Origin: SVQP01 sp045603085
GTDB lineage: Bacteria; Bacillota; Clostridia; Oscillospirales; CAG-272
Length of the DNA: 64,000 nucleotides
NCBI GenBank assembly: GCA_045603085.1
Contig: JAZULL010000113.1
Span: 1 to 64,000, forward strand
Direction of reading: 5' to 3'
The notes beneath the pieces are model-generated. The model saw only the letters and a list, made by a program, of their open reading frames with translations. It made no database searches and was not told the origin of the DNA. How positions within the stretch are numbered: the stretch's first letter is position 1; each line of letters opens with the position of its first letter. A program made the position numbers and the translations under genes. Below are positions 51,704 through 60,529 of this stretch, in pieces.

Positions 51704-53293
51704 TTAGTCCTTCTTCTTTGCTACGAAAGCAAGACCCAGAGTTGCAACGATAGCAACTACGGGCAGAGCTACGATGGAGGAGCACTTGGAAGCGGGCTTC
51801 TCCTCGGGCTCGGTGGTCTGCTCGTCAGCGGGAGCAGTGGTCTCGTCTGCAGGATCAGACTCGGGATCAGCGGTGGTTTCCTCGGGAGTGGTGGGCTCTT
51901 CGGTAGTAACCTCTTCAGCGCTGTAGCCCTTTGCGGTCAGCCAAGCCTGGGTGAAAGCGTAAGCTTCCTCGGGAGAACGGAATGCACCGATGAAAGCAAC
52001 GTCGAAGTTGTTGCACTCTTCATCAGCAATGTCATCTGCGTTGAAGTCAAAGCCTACGCGGATGCTGTTGATTCTGCCTTCCCAGCCTGCTTCGTAGTCG
52101 GGATCGTCATCATTGTAGTCGGAGAAGTCCATGATACCCAGAGACCAACCTCCATCGTAGTTAGTATCTTCGATATCCCAGTTCTCGGAGTAGTTGTTCT
52201 CTGCGGACAGGATACCGCCTGCGCAGTAGTAAACGTTACCCTGGTTAGCCCAGCAATTTCTGGTCAGAACTGCAATGTAGGGGAAGTCCTTAGCTTCGTA
52301 GGAAACCTCAGACTTGATACCGAAGGAAATGTAGGGAGACTGAGATTCAATCTGGAAATGTACGGAGCCGTCAACTTCGTTGATTTCATACTGAGCACCT
52401 GCAACGCTGATCTTTCTGAAGTCTCTGAGGGTGGAATCCCACAGAACTGCAGGCATGTTAGCCTCAATGGTTGCGGAATCAGCGATGGGAGCCTTCTCGC
52501 GGAGGTCCTCTTCGGGATCCTTGGAGTCGTCACCTACGGGGAGGTCGCCCTGCCACTTGGTGATTGCGAGCTTGATGCTGGAGTCAACTACACCGGTCTG
52601 GCAGAGTACGTCAACGTATGCACCGTCAGCGCAAGCTCTGTCGAGAATGCCGTTCAGGTATTCATCAGCAGCAAACCAGTGTCCGTTTACAGCGAAGGTA
52701 TAACCGGTTTCGTCATACTTAACTTCAAAGGTGTAAACTTCCTGGTCGTTGTCGTTGAAAGGAACTTCAACAGTGGGGAAGCCGGTGATAGCAGCAAAGT
52801 TCTTGCCCTGAGTGTCCAGATAGAAGGGCTGAACCTGTGCAGCGCCGGTGCCTGCACCACGGATCAGGATGCAGAGGCCTTCGCCATACTCACTGTTGGG
52901 GGGAGAAGCGATAGGCTGGCTGTTCAGGGTGAAGCAGATCCACTGGTCCTTATTCTCGCCGCCGTCGTAAGCATAATCAAGAACGGTGAGCTCCAGAGAA
53001 ACGGAGTTACCATTGCCGTCATTGTTAGCCTTGAGGTTAACGGGCTTCTTGGTGTGCAGCTGAACGAAGGGGGTATTCTCCTTAGCGTAAACGGGAGGAT
53101 CAATTACAAAACCCAGTTCAGCGTCGTAGTGGTAGCCAGGTGCGGGGCAGTAGCTACCTTCGTCATCATAGTCGCTGGCGCTTCTGGCGGTATCCCAGTC
53201 ACCCTCGAGAGCTGCGGAGGTGGTGAACACGCAAGCAGCTGCCAGGGACAGAACCATCAGAGTAACCAACAACACGGAAAGAATTCTTTTCAT
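51704..53293 (-). CDS. Secreted protein with Cys...KKKD C-terminal tail (paralog B)
   Basis: A 529-residue exported duplicate of the gene at 49986. Signal peptide (MKRILSVLLVTLMVLSLAAA to about 27), an N-terminal beta domain, then a second module with EVSYEAKDFPYIAVLTRNC, NVYYCAGG and WEGRINSIRVGF, a long Thr/Glu/Pro linker and the tail from Cys504: CSSI, a hydrophobic segment, then AKKKD, 26 residues in all. The ribosome site AAAGGAG and a consensus promoter precede it. Codon use on the opposite strand leaves a long open frame, which is a shadow. Surface role probable, function unknown. Confidence 0.85.
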   Translation of the reverse strand: MKRILSVLLVTLMVLSLAAACVFTTSAALEGDWDTARSASDYDDEGSYCPAPGYHYDAELGFVIDPPVYAKENTPFVQLHTKKPVNLKANNDGNGNSVSLELTVLDYAYDGGENKDQWICFTLNSQPIASPPNSEYGEGLCILIRGAGTGAAQVQPFYLDTQGKNFAAITGFPTVEVPFNDNDQEVYTFEVKYDETGYTFAVNGHWFAADEYLNGILDRACADGAYVDVLCQTGVVDSSIKLAITKWQGDLPVGDDSKDPEEDLREKAPIADSATIEANMPAVLWDSTLRDFRKISVAGAQYEINEVDGSVHFQIESQSPYISFGIKSEVSYEAKDFPYIAVLTRNCWANQGNVYYCAGGILSAENNYSENWDIEDTNYDGGWSLGIMDFSDYNDDDPDYEAGWEGRINSIRVGFDFNADDIADEECNNFDVAFIGAFRSPEEAYAFTQAWLTAKGYSAEEVTTEEPTTPEETTADPESDPADETTAPADEQTTEPEEKPASKCSSIVALPVVAIVATLGLAFVAKKKD

Positions 53294-53345
53294 GATGAAA
53301 GTCTCCTTTTAAAATAGTTTAAAGTCGCAAATTTTGCGCACATAC

Positions 53346-53374
53346 ATTATAGCACAAATGCAGTTTTTCGTAAA
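53346..53374 (-). promoter_or_regulatory. Sigma-A-like promoter of paralog B
   Basis: Minus strand TTTACG and TATAAT with 17 bases between, 52 bases before the start. Confidence 0.72.
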
Positions 53375-53455
53375 TAGGTACATTTACCAAAAAGGGGGGA
53401 AAATTACTGGTATATTATCACAAAAGGGTTCACCATATTTTCACAAAACGCACCC

Positions 53456-55552
53456 CTAAAGGAGCATTTCGTAATAGTAGATCGGCAGCGCACTCCAGCC
53501 GTGGCAAAGGCTTGCTGCATGTCCGAAATCGCTAAGACCTATAATGGTTTCCCAGAAGGTAGTGGCACCGTTTCTGAGCATGTGGAAATAGTCTCTGTCG
53601 ATCTCTTCAAGGATGATCTTGCCGTACACTTCCCTGTCGATTGCCAGCAGGGCGTCAAAGCGGAAGGAGTTCATGCTCAGCGTGTTGGGATATACGGTAT
53701 AGCCGCAATTGTCCTTGCCGTTGGTAGACAGAATGCGTAGGATGTTGGTCAGATCCATCCCCTCGGCTGCACCGCAAAGCAAACACAGAGAGTTGGTAAG
53801 AACACTGTATTCACCGCGGCAACGGTTATCAAACGACTCGAACAGCTTGGTTTCGGGGTTATAGAATTCGCGCGCCAGCGCGGCGTTGACACCCTTGGCG
53901 ATCTGCTCATACTCCTCTGCCTCGGTACTCTTATCGATTGCTCGGCAGATCTTGGCCATGTGCTGCAGGGCAAGTGAGAAGAAGGCATTCAGCGGGGCCT
54001 CCATGCTTCGGTTTTGTTCGAAGAAATGGCCATTCATGCCGGGAGCCCACTCATAGAAGTTCCAGTATCCTCCTTCACCGTAGAAATTCTCGATCAGGCC
54101 GTTATTCTGCAGCTTTGCTATAAAGCTATGAATAATGGTGTCCAGCACGGGATAGCATTCACGTGCCAGCGTGGTATCACCGGTGTGTTCAATATATTCC
54201 CACATCTGAATAAAATAGACTGTGGAAAAGGACGGGATCGGGAAATCAAGACCTGCGGGATAGCAGATCGAGAGAATGCCGTCAGGTCGCAGACCCTTGG
54301 AGATCAGCTTGAGGTTGGCGCGCGGAAAATCCTTCTCGCCAAAGGCATAGTAGCCGCACAGCATCTGATTGCGCGAGTCCATGCAGTAGAGTGCCTGCTC
54401 TCTCCACGGGCAATCCTCATAATGCTCGTGCATGCATTGCAACAGCGTGTTAGTGCAGACCTCGTAAATGGTGTTCTGCAAGAGATTACCCTTGTCAAAT
54501 TTCTTGGCGGTAACCGGGTACAGTGTCGGACGCAGACCCGCATAATGCACGGTAAATTCAGTAGCGTTGACAAAAAACTGAACGTAGCGACAGCCAAAGC
54601 GGCGGAAGGTGTGCAGGTATTGATTTCTTCCCTGCTTGGCTCTGTAGTCTGCCGAGAAACCGCGAACCGAGGTGCGGCATCTGCCGTCGGCTAAGTGCTC
54701 ACCGTAGCCGATCTCGATCTGACAGTCGTACGGGACTTCAATATCAAAATCAAGGAAGCCTGCCCATTCCTGCCCCAAATCTACCACAAAGAAAATGCCC
54801 TGCGCCGCGTCATCCGTTTTGAAACGAATGGGCCGGTCAAAGCCGAAAAAGCCGCGAATATCCGAGATCTGCTCGGGATAGCGATGGCGGATGGCGGCAT
54901 GCTGCATCATGACGTCCGGGCGGGTATGCTGCTTTTCCACGTAGTCGAAAAGACCCTGCAGGCAGATCTGCGCCTGCGCTCTGGGGGCGAGCTCCAGCAT
55001 TTTTATGGGACGAAGCGTAAAATCGGTTGAGATCTGTTCCATCTGCACGCTGGGTGCAAAGCCGTCGGCGACAGCTTGCTCGATAAAGCCGTCGTAGGAG
55101 GTATAGTCGTAATGGTACGTATATCCCAGCTGACCTGAGATAAGCTGCTTTACGTGAGAAATATAGTCACGGGAGAGTCGCGAAAGAATATTCTCATCCG
55201 AGAAGCAGATGGGTGCATCCTGCTCGCAGATTTCGAAGATGACGCCGGGATCGCCGTGAATGTAGGTCTGCGTATCATCGCCATAGTACCACACCACAAT
55301 GGCCATTCTGTTCTTGCCGGGCTTGATAAACTTGGTGACGTCAATGCGGTCGCAGACCTTATAGGTGGGATAGTCGGCATACTGTCCGAATGCGGCGAGC
55401 TCGCCGTTGAGATAGACGGTATAGTTGGAATCGGCGGCAATAGTCAAGGTATAAGGCGACTCGCCCGTAGCATCGAATTCCGCAACGAAATCCGCAAATT
55501 CATCCGACAGGATCTTCCCTGCCTTCCAGATCCATTTGGCTTTAAGAAACAT
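53456..55552 (-). CDS. Glycoside hydrolase, alpha-L-rhamnosidase-like (GH78)
   Basis: A 698-residue cytoplasmic enzyme with the layout of GH78: an N-terminal beta-sandwich (about 1-160) with AKWIWKAG and YTVYLNGELAAFGQY, a second sandwich, and an (alpha/alpha)6 barrel from about 330. The barrel includes HEHYEDCPWREQALYCMDSRNQM, whose Glu and Asp match the catalytic segment of the family, YWNFYEWAPGM and TFWET near the end. Start at 55552: CGGAGG lies six bases upstream, whereas two earlier ATGs are too close or unsupported. It overlaps the radical SAM gene by 11 bases and faces no terminator downstream. Substrate specificity within GH78 or a related family is uncertain. Confidence 0.85.
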   Translation of the reverse strand: MFLKAKWIWKAGKILSDEFADFVAEFDATGESPYTLTIAADSNYTVYLNGELAAFGQYADYPTYKVCDRIDVTKFIKPGKNRMAIVVWYYGDDTQTYIHGDPGVIFEICEQDAPICFSDENILSRLSRDYISHVKQLISGQLGYTYHYDYTSYDGFIEQAVADGFAPSVQMEQISTDFTLRPIKMLELAPRAQAQICLQGLFDYVEKQHTRPDVMMQHAAIRHRYPEQISDIRGFFGFDRPIRFKTDDAAQGIFFVVDLGQEWAGFLDFDIEVPYDCQIEIGYGEHLADGRCRTSVRGFSADYRAKQGRNQYLHTFRRFGCRYVQFFVNATEFTVHYAGLRPTLYPVTAKKFDKGNLLQNTIYEVCTNTLLQCMHEHYEDCPWREQALYCMDSRNQMLCGYYAFGEKDFPRANLKLISKGLRPDGILSICYPAGLDFPIPSFSTVYFIQMWEYIEHTGDTTLARECYPVLDTIIHSFIAKLQNNGLIENFYGEGGYWNFYEWAPGMNGHFFEQNRSMEAPLNAFFSLALQHMAKICRAIDKSTEAEEYEQIAKGVNAALAREFYNPETKLFESFDNRCRGEYSVLTNSLCLLCGAAEGMDLTNILRILSTNGKDNCGYTVYPNTLSMNSFRFDALLAIDREVYGKIILEEIDRDYFHMLRNGATTFWETIIGLSDFGHAASLCHGWSALPIYYYEMLL

Positions 55553-56534
55553 AGTCATCCTCCGTTTTATGATAATATTTTCCTTGATACAAATCGTTTG
55601 CAAACATAATCTTGTCCACGTCATTGACCACGGCGGTCTTTCTGCGGCTCCAATCGGGTGCGAGCAGCGCGTCGGGTGCGCCGTCACCCGTCAGCCGTGC
55701 GATCACGGTATCGGGCGGCAGAAGCGTCAAGGCCTTTGCCACGATAGCCGTATAATTATTTTGCGTCATGGGCACGTATTCGCCTGCAAGATACATATCC
55801 GCAAGGGGCGTGTTTTTGATGACGTGCAGCAAATGCAGCTTAACCTGATCGGGACCCAGATCTGCTACGTCACGAACGGTTTTAAGCATGGTCTGCTCGT
55901 CCTCACCGGGTAAACCGAAAATCAAGTGCACGCAGATATGGATATCCGGACTTTCTTCTCGCAAGCGGGCAAATCCATTCATAAAGATCGCGAAATCATG
56001 GCCGCGGTTGATCAGCTTTGCCGTCGCGTCATCCGAGGTCTGCAGACCAAGCTCGACCGTCAGATAAGTGCGACCTGCAAGCTCTGCAAGATACTCCACC
56101 ACCTCGGTCTCAAGACAGTCGGCGCGTGTTGCGATATTGAGACCAACCACACCGGGATACTCCAGCGCCTGCTCATATTTCTCACGAAGAATTTCAAGTG
56201 GCGCATAGGTGTTGGTGTGAGCCTGAAAATACGGAATGACCTTATCCGTCTTCCATTTCCCTTGTGTCAAGGCCTTGGAGGCGTCCATTTGATCGCGGAT
56301 CGGCACCTCGGGAGGCGGCGCGAAATCTCCGCTGCCCTTATCCGAGCAATAAATGCAGCCGCCGTGACCGCACCTGCCGTCAATATTCGGGCAAGTAAAT
56401 CCCGCATCTATAGGAAGCTTGGCTACCTTGCCGCCAAAGGTGTTTTTCAAAAAGTAATCGTACGTATAGTACCGCTTGTTGGTATCGCTGTGCAAATACG
56501 GATTGCTCGCGGCCTGCGTGACCTTTTTACGCAT
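55542..56534 (-). CDS. TIGR01212 family radical SAM protein (YtqA-like)
   Basis: A 330-residue radical SAM enzyme of the YtqA family, function unestablished (proposed RNA or small-molecule modification). The Fe-S motif is seen as GFTCPNIDGRCGHGGCIYCSDKGSGDF: the cluster cysteines are in the CNIDG...CxxC pattern, with GCIYC at the core. Later segments GLQTSDDATAKLINRGHD and HLIFGLPGEDEQTM match the family. Start at 56534 behind AAGGAGG. It is preceded by a consensus promoter and overlaps the GH78-like gene. Confidence 0.92.
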   Translation of the reverse strand: MRKKVTQAASNPYLHSDTNKRYYTYDYFLKNTFGGKVAKLPIDAGFTCPNIDGRCGHGGCIYCSDKGSGDFAPPPEVPIRDQMDASKALTQGKWKTDKVIPYFQAHTNTYAPLEILREKYEQALEYPGVVGLNIATRADCLETEVVEYLAELAGRTYLTVELGLQTSDDATAKLINRGHDFAIFMNGFARLREESPDIHICVHLIFGLPGEDEQTMLKTVRDVADLGPDQVKLHLLHVIKNTPLADMYLAGEYVPMTQNNYTAIVAKALTLLPPDTVIARLTGDGAPDALLAPDWSRRKTAVVNDVDKIMFANDLYQGKYYHKTEDDYVS

Positions 56535-56561
56535 AACAAATCGCCTCCTTCCCTTGAATTC

Positions 56562-56590
56562 ATTATACCGAAAATACGTCTTTGTGTCAA
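56562..56590 (-). promoter_or_regulatory. Consensus sigma-A promoter of the radical SAM gene
   Basis: Minus strand TTGACA and TATAAT with 17 bases between, starting in the T-run of the preceding terminator. Confidence 0.88.
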
Positions 56591-56600
56591 GAAAAAACGA

Positions 56601-56631
56601 AAGCCCAATCTCACAAAATGAGATTGGGCTT
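56601..56631 (-). terminator. Rho-independent terminator after the aminotransferase gene
   Basis: AAGCCCAATCTCA/TGAGATTGGGCTT stem (13 bases, 5-base loop) followed by CGTTTTTTC on the minus strand, 11 bases after the stop codon. Confidence 0.93.
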
Positions 56632-56641
56632 GATTTCATTA

Positions 56642-57919
56642 CTATGCAAGCAGCTTTTCAACCGCTGCCAGTCTGACACAAAGGGTCAGCACGTTCATAG
56701 CAAGCGTCAGATCCTCGGTTGAGGGATAAGTGGGAGCGATGCGGATATTGGAATCATGCGGGTCATTGCCGTAAGGATAGGTTGCGCCAACCTTGGTCAG
56801 CACCACCCCTGCATCCTTTGCAAGTGCATAAGCTCTCTTGGCTGTGCCATCCATAGCGTAAAGGCTGACAAAGTAGCCCCCCTGCGGGCGTGTCCAATGG
56901 GCAATCCCCTTGCCACCAAGGTCACGCTCCAGCGTTTCTTGCACAATGGCAAATCTGGGGCGCAGGATAGCGGCCTGCTTCTGCATGATGGCCTTAACGT
57001 TCTGCGCATTGCCGAAATACTTGACGTGACGGAGCTGGTTGATCTTATTGTAGCTGATGGTCTGCACGGTCAGCACCTTCTTTGCATGAGCCAGATTTGC
57101 ATCCGACATGGCCATCACGGCAACGCCTGCACCGGGATAAGTGATCTTGGAGGTGGAGGCAAAGTAGAATACTCTGTCCTCGTTGCCAAACTTTCGACAA
57201 GCCTCGAAGATGTCGGTCAGCTCATCCTCTTGACCGTAAAGTGCGTGTACTACGTAAGCATTATCCCAGAAGATGCGGAAATCGGAGGCAGCCGTCTTCA
57301 TGCCTGCCAGGCGCTCCACTGTCTCCTTGGAATAAATGTAACCGTCGGGATTGGAATACTTGGGGTTGCACCAGATGCCCTTGATCGATGCATCATGAGC
57401 AACCAAAGACTCGATCAGATCCATATCGGGGCCTGTCTCGGACATGGGGATCGGGATCATTTCGATGCCAAGAGACTCGCAGATGGTAAAATGGCGATCG
57501 TAACCGGGACAAGGACACAAGAACTTGACCTTATCCAGCTTGCACCACGGCACGGAGCCCTCGGTAGCCGTTCCGTACAGCATACAACGGCTGACGGTAT
57601 CATACATCAGAGTCAGCGACGAGTTGCCCGCTACGAAAATGTTGTTTGCGGGAATGCCCAAAAGCTCGCCAAACAGCTTCTTTGCCTCGGGCACACCGTC
57701 CAGCATGCCGTAATTGCGGCAGTCAAATCCGTTTTCGGAGAAGCATTCTTTGTGATCAAGGCATGTCAGCATGCCATCGATCAGATCAAGCTGCTCGGCA
57801 CAGGGCTTCCCGCGCGAAAGGTCGAGAGAAAGACCCAGAGATACGTATCTATCATATTCCTTTTGCAAGGAATTTTGCTCGGCAAGCAGCTGCTGCTTGC
57901 TCATTTCTGTATAATGCAT
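56642..57919 (-). CDS. PLP-dependent aminotransferase, class I/II (aspartate aminotransferase-like)
   Basis: A 425-residue fold-type I aminotransferase resembling the PF12897 aspartate-aminotransferase-like group. Recognisable segments are DLSRGKPCAEQ, RNYGMLDGVPEAKKLFGELLG, GNSSLTLMYD, CPCPGYDRHF, IWCNPKYSNPDGY with the Asn/Pro pair that contacts PLP, FRIFWDNAYVVH, and the Schiff-base lysine in ASTSKITYPGAG. C-terminal substrate Arg is likely in SNIRIAPTYPS. AGGAG is ten bases before the ATG, with a strong promoter upstream. Substrate is inferred from family only. Confidence 0.9.
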   Translation of the reverse strand: MHYTEMSKQQLLAEQNSLQKEYDRYVSLGLSLDLSRGKPCAEQLDLIDGMLTCLDHKECFSENGFDCRNYGMLDGVPEAKKLFGELLGIPANNIFVAGNSSLTLMYDTVSRCMLYGTATEGSVPWCKLDKVKFLCPCPGYDRHFTICESLGIEMIPIPMSETGPDMDLIESLVAHDASIKGIWCNPKYSNPDGYIYSKETVERLAGMKTAASDFRIFWDNAYVVHALYGQEDELTDIFEACRKFGNEDRVFYFASTSKITYPGAGVAVMAMSDANLAHAKKVLTVQTISYNKINQLRHVKYFGNAQNVKAIMQKQAAILRPRFAIVQETLERDLGGKGIAHWTRPQGGYFVSLYAMDGTAKRAYALAKDAGVVLTKVGATYPYGNDPHDSNIRIAPTYPSTEDLTLAMNVLTLCVRLAAVEKLLA

Positions 57920-57955
57920 TTACTCAGAACTCCTAATCGTCATAATAACTCGTAC

Positions 57956-57984
57956 ATTATACCACGCTGTTTTTCATTTTGCAA
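57956..57984 (-). promoter_or_regulatory. Sigma-A promoter of the aminotransferase gene
   Basis: Minus strand TTGCAA and TATAAT with 17 bases between, 37 bases before the start codon. Confidence 0.8.
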
Positions 57985-58017
57985 TACCTTTTTGAATAAT
58001 TTTCGAAATTAATTGCA

Positions 58018-60384
58018 CTAATTTTCGTTATTCGACCCCGTATTCCAAAAGTCTGCCACTATTTTTGCAAGAGATTGCGCGTCACTTGCAAATCTGATGT
58101 CTTCCCAATGTGGCGGAAAGAGATCGATATAGCGTTGCTCGGCGTATCTCTGATCAAGCAAAACCACAATTCCGCGGTCGGTATCGGTGCGGATCACGCG
58201 ACCCGCTGCCTGCAAAACGCGATTCATGCCGGGATAAACGTAGGCGTACTCGTAGCCACAGCCGTTCTTATCGGCATAATGGTCTCTTATGATGTTTCGC
58301 TCGTCCGAGAGCCCGGGAATTCCGACGCCGACAACGATACTGCCGATCAGTCTGCCGCCGGGCAGGTCAACGCCCTCGGAGAAAGATCCGCCCAGCACAC
58401 AGAAGCCGATCAGCATGGAAGGATTATCAGCACGGAATGCGTCCAGAAACGACTCCTTCTGTTCTTGGGTCATGTTTCTTTTTTGTACCGCAACGGGCAC
58501 GTCGGGATATCTTTGGGTAAATACCTTAACCACCTTTTCCATGTAGGAATAGGACGGGAAATATACCATATAATTTCCTACCTTACCGCACACCGAGGCG
58601 GCAATATACGAGGCGATCTTTTTGACCGAATTTTCTCTTTCCTCAAACGTAGTGCAAACACAGTCGGCAACCGCCACGCAGAGATTCTCGCGCGGGAACG
58701 GCGAGGGGAAATTGACAGAGATCGCTCCCCTGCCGCCGCCAAGCGTTTGCGCAAAGTAAGAAGGTGGAGTCAGCGTCGCCGAAAACATGATCACCGCTTC
58801 AGCGCGGGCATTACATTCCTCCAGCTGAGTGCTGGGGTCAAGACAAAGCAGGCTGAGCGTCAGCGCGCTGTCCTGCACGGTCAGATAAGTGACAAATCCG
58901 CTATCGTAGACCCGCGCGGCGGTCACGTAGGCGCGCAAGGTTGCATAAAACGCCTCGACGGAATCGTAAAGAGCGTCATAAGAGTGTGTTTTCAGCCATT
59001 TCCCGACAGCAATTTCAAGATCCGAGAGCGACTCGTTCACCTCTTCAAGCGGTTGCTTGGAGAAATAATAGCCGTGCTCAACGCCCTCCTGATCCTTAAA
59101 AAGCGTGTCGTTGCAGTATCGGTTGATCTTTTTGAGCACCCCCATGCAGACGTAAAGCTTTTTGCGCAGCGGATCGTGCTCGGGCAGCATTTGTGCCACC
59201 GTGGCAAGATCGTCACTTCGCAAGGATGCCGAATACATATCCCTCGCTCTATCCGTCAGGTTATGCGCTTCATCGACTAAAAGTACGTATTTTCCGTTAT
59301 TTTCCTCGAAATATCGGCGCAGCTTGACAGCAGGATTATAGACGTAATTGTAATCGCAGATGATGATGTTGCAGAATTCCGAAAGATCAAGAGACAGCTC
59401 ATACGGGCATACGCCGTATTTTTCAGCTGTGCGGCGGATCAGCGTGGGGGTGTAGCCATTTTGACAGGTCAACAGCTCCTGCACCGCCTGCATGATCTTG
59501 GTGTGCGAGAGACTGCGCGGGCATGCATGCTTGCACGTGCGTGCGCAGAATTCCTCTGCGGGACACATCTGTTCCTTTGCGGCAAGCACGATTGTGCGCA
59601 GATGGGCACCTGCATCAAACAATCTCTTAGCCGCGGCCATGGCCTCTCTTCTGGTGCTGGCTTTGGCGGTCAGATAAAAGATCTTATCACACTTCCCTTT
59701 TCCTAACGCGCGCACCGCCGGATACAAGGTAGAGATTGTTTTGCCGATCCCCGTGGGAGCTTGAATAAACAGTCGCTTACCGTGCAGAATATCGCGATAG
59801 CATTCGCGCATGAACTCTTCCTGGCCCTCTCGTACCTCGGGATAAGGAAATGCAAGGGACTCGGCACTGGGTCTGACCTCTCTGCGATCACGGACACAAT
59901 TTTCAATATAAGGCAGTGCACGACCAAGCAGCTCGGAGAACTCCTCTCTGAGTGTCTGCGCGGTCATGCGGCAAGAAAATACCGCGCTTTCGCCGGAAGC
60001 AGTAACAAAGATCTGTCGAACACTCAGCACGTCAAGCTCCTTGGCAGAAGCCAAAAAATATGCAAGTACGCGTTGACGCACCGGAACAGTCTGCAGCATA
60101 TCGGCCTCTGGCAGCTTGGCCACACGTCGGCTGTAATCCAGCACGGGCGTGCCGTCTATCAGCGTGATTGTCTCGGCTGTGCCCGATACCTTGACCAGAA
60201 CACCCGCAATTCGGCATGTGTGCTGCAATCTGACGTCGGCAAAGCTTTGATTATCTTGTGCGGCAATTGATCCAAGCTCTTGATCCGTTTGAGTCTCTTC
60301 TTTATAGTTTCTGCGACCGAATGCGACGGCACACAGCTCGCCAAGCGATATTTCCACAGCACCGGTCTGTTCATTATACAGCAT
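58018..60384 (-). CDS. Rad3/XPD-like (DinG-related) Fe-S DNA helicase
   Basis: A 788-residue superfamily 2 helicase with an Fe-S cluster. An N-terminal nuclease-like segment (about 1-160) precedes motif I APTGIGKTISTLYP, the cluster cysteines in MCPAEEFCARTCKHACP, DEAH box LVDEAHNLTDRARD, FSATLTPPSYF (motif III-like), and the C-terminal RecA lobe ending with MNRVLQAAGRVIRTDTDRGIVVLLD (motif VI). Such proteins act in DNA repair or recombination; the N-terminal addition is typical of clostridial members. Promoter TTGACG/TATAAT upstream. Start ATG with CGGAGGTGA. Confidence 0.92.
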   Translation of the reverse strand: MLYNEQTGAVEISLGELCAVAFGRRNYKEETQTDQELGSIAAQDNQSFADVRLQHTCRIAGVLVKVSGTAETITLIDGTPVLDYSRRVAKLPEADMLQTVPVRQRVLAYFLASAKELDVLSVRQIFVTASGESAVFSCRMTAQTLREEFSELLGRALPYIENCVRDRREVRPSAESLAFPYPEVREGQEEFMRECYRDILHGKRLFIQAPTGIGKTISTLYPAVRALGKGKCDKIFYLTAKASTRREAMAAAKRLFDAGAHLRTIVLAAKEQMCPAEEFCARTCKHACPRSLSHTKIMQAVQELLTCQNGYTPTLIRRTAEKYGVCPYELSLDLSEFCNIIICDYNYVYNPAVKLRRYFEENNGKYVLLVDEAHNLTDRARDMYSASLRSDDLATVAQMLPEHDPLRKKLYVCMGVLKKINRYCNDTLFKDQEGVEHGYYFSKQPLEEVNESLSDLEIAVGKWLKTHSYDALYDSVEAFYATLRAYVTAARVYDSGFVTYLTVQDSALTLSLLCLDPSTQLEECNARAEAVIMFSATLTPPSYFAQTLGGGRGAISVNFPSPFPRENLCVAVADCVCTTFEERENSVKKIASYIAASVCGKVGNYMVYFPSYSYMEKVVKVFTQRYPDVPVAVQKRNMTQEQKESFLDAFRADNPSMLIGFCVLGGSFSEGVDLPGGRLIGSIVVGVGIPGLSDERNIIRDHYADKNGCGYEYAYVYPGMNRVLQAAGRVIRTDTDRGIVVLLDQRYAEQRYIDLFPPHWEDIRFASDAQSLAKIVADFWNTGSNNEN

Positions 60385-60413
60385 GCCGTCACCTCCATCG
60401 ATTTCTTTGTTAC

Positions 60414-60442
60414 ATTATATCACAAACCGCACGCGCCGTCAA
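60414..60442 (-). promoter_or_regulatory. Sigma-A promoter of the helicase gene
   Basis: Minus strand TTGACG and TATAAT with 17 bases between, 30 bases before the start. Confidence 0.82.
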
Positions 60443-60529
60443 CGAAATTACCAGAATTTTAGGGGTACACAAATCAGCCGCAATACAGTATAATGTTACT
60501 AAGAATACATACCGAAAGGACTCTTATAT

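Noticed and set aside
51629..53317. Long plus-strand open frame of about 560 codons opposite paralog B
   Set aside because: Antisense to a protein with clear signal peptide, paralog and ribosome site; no ribosome site or family match for the plus-strand frame. It results from codon bias.
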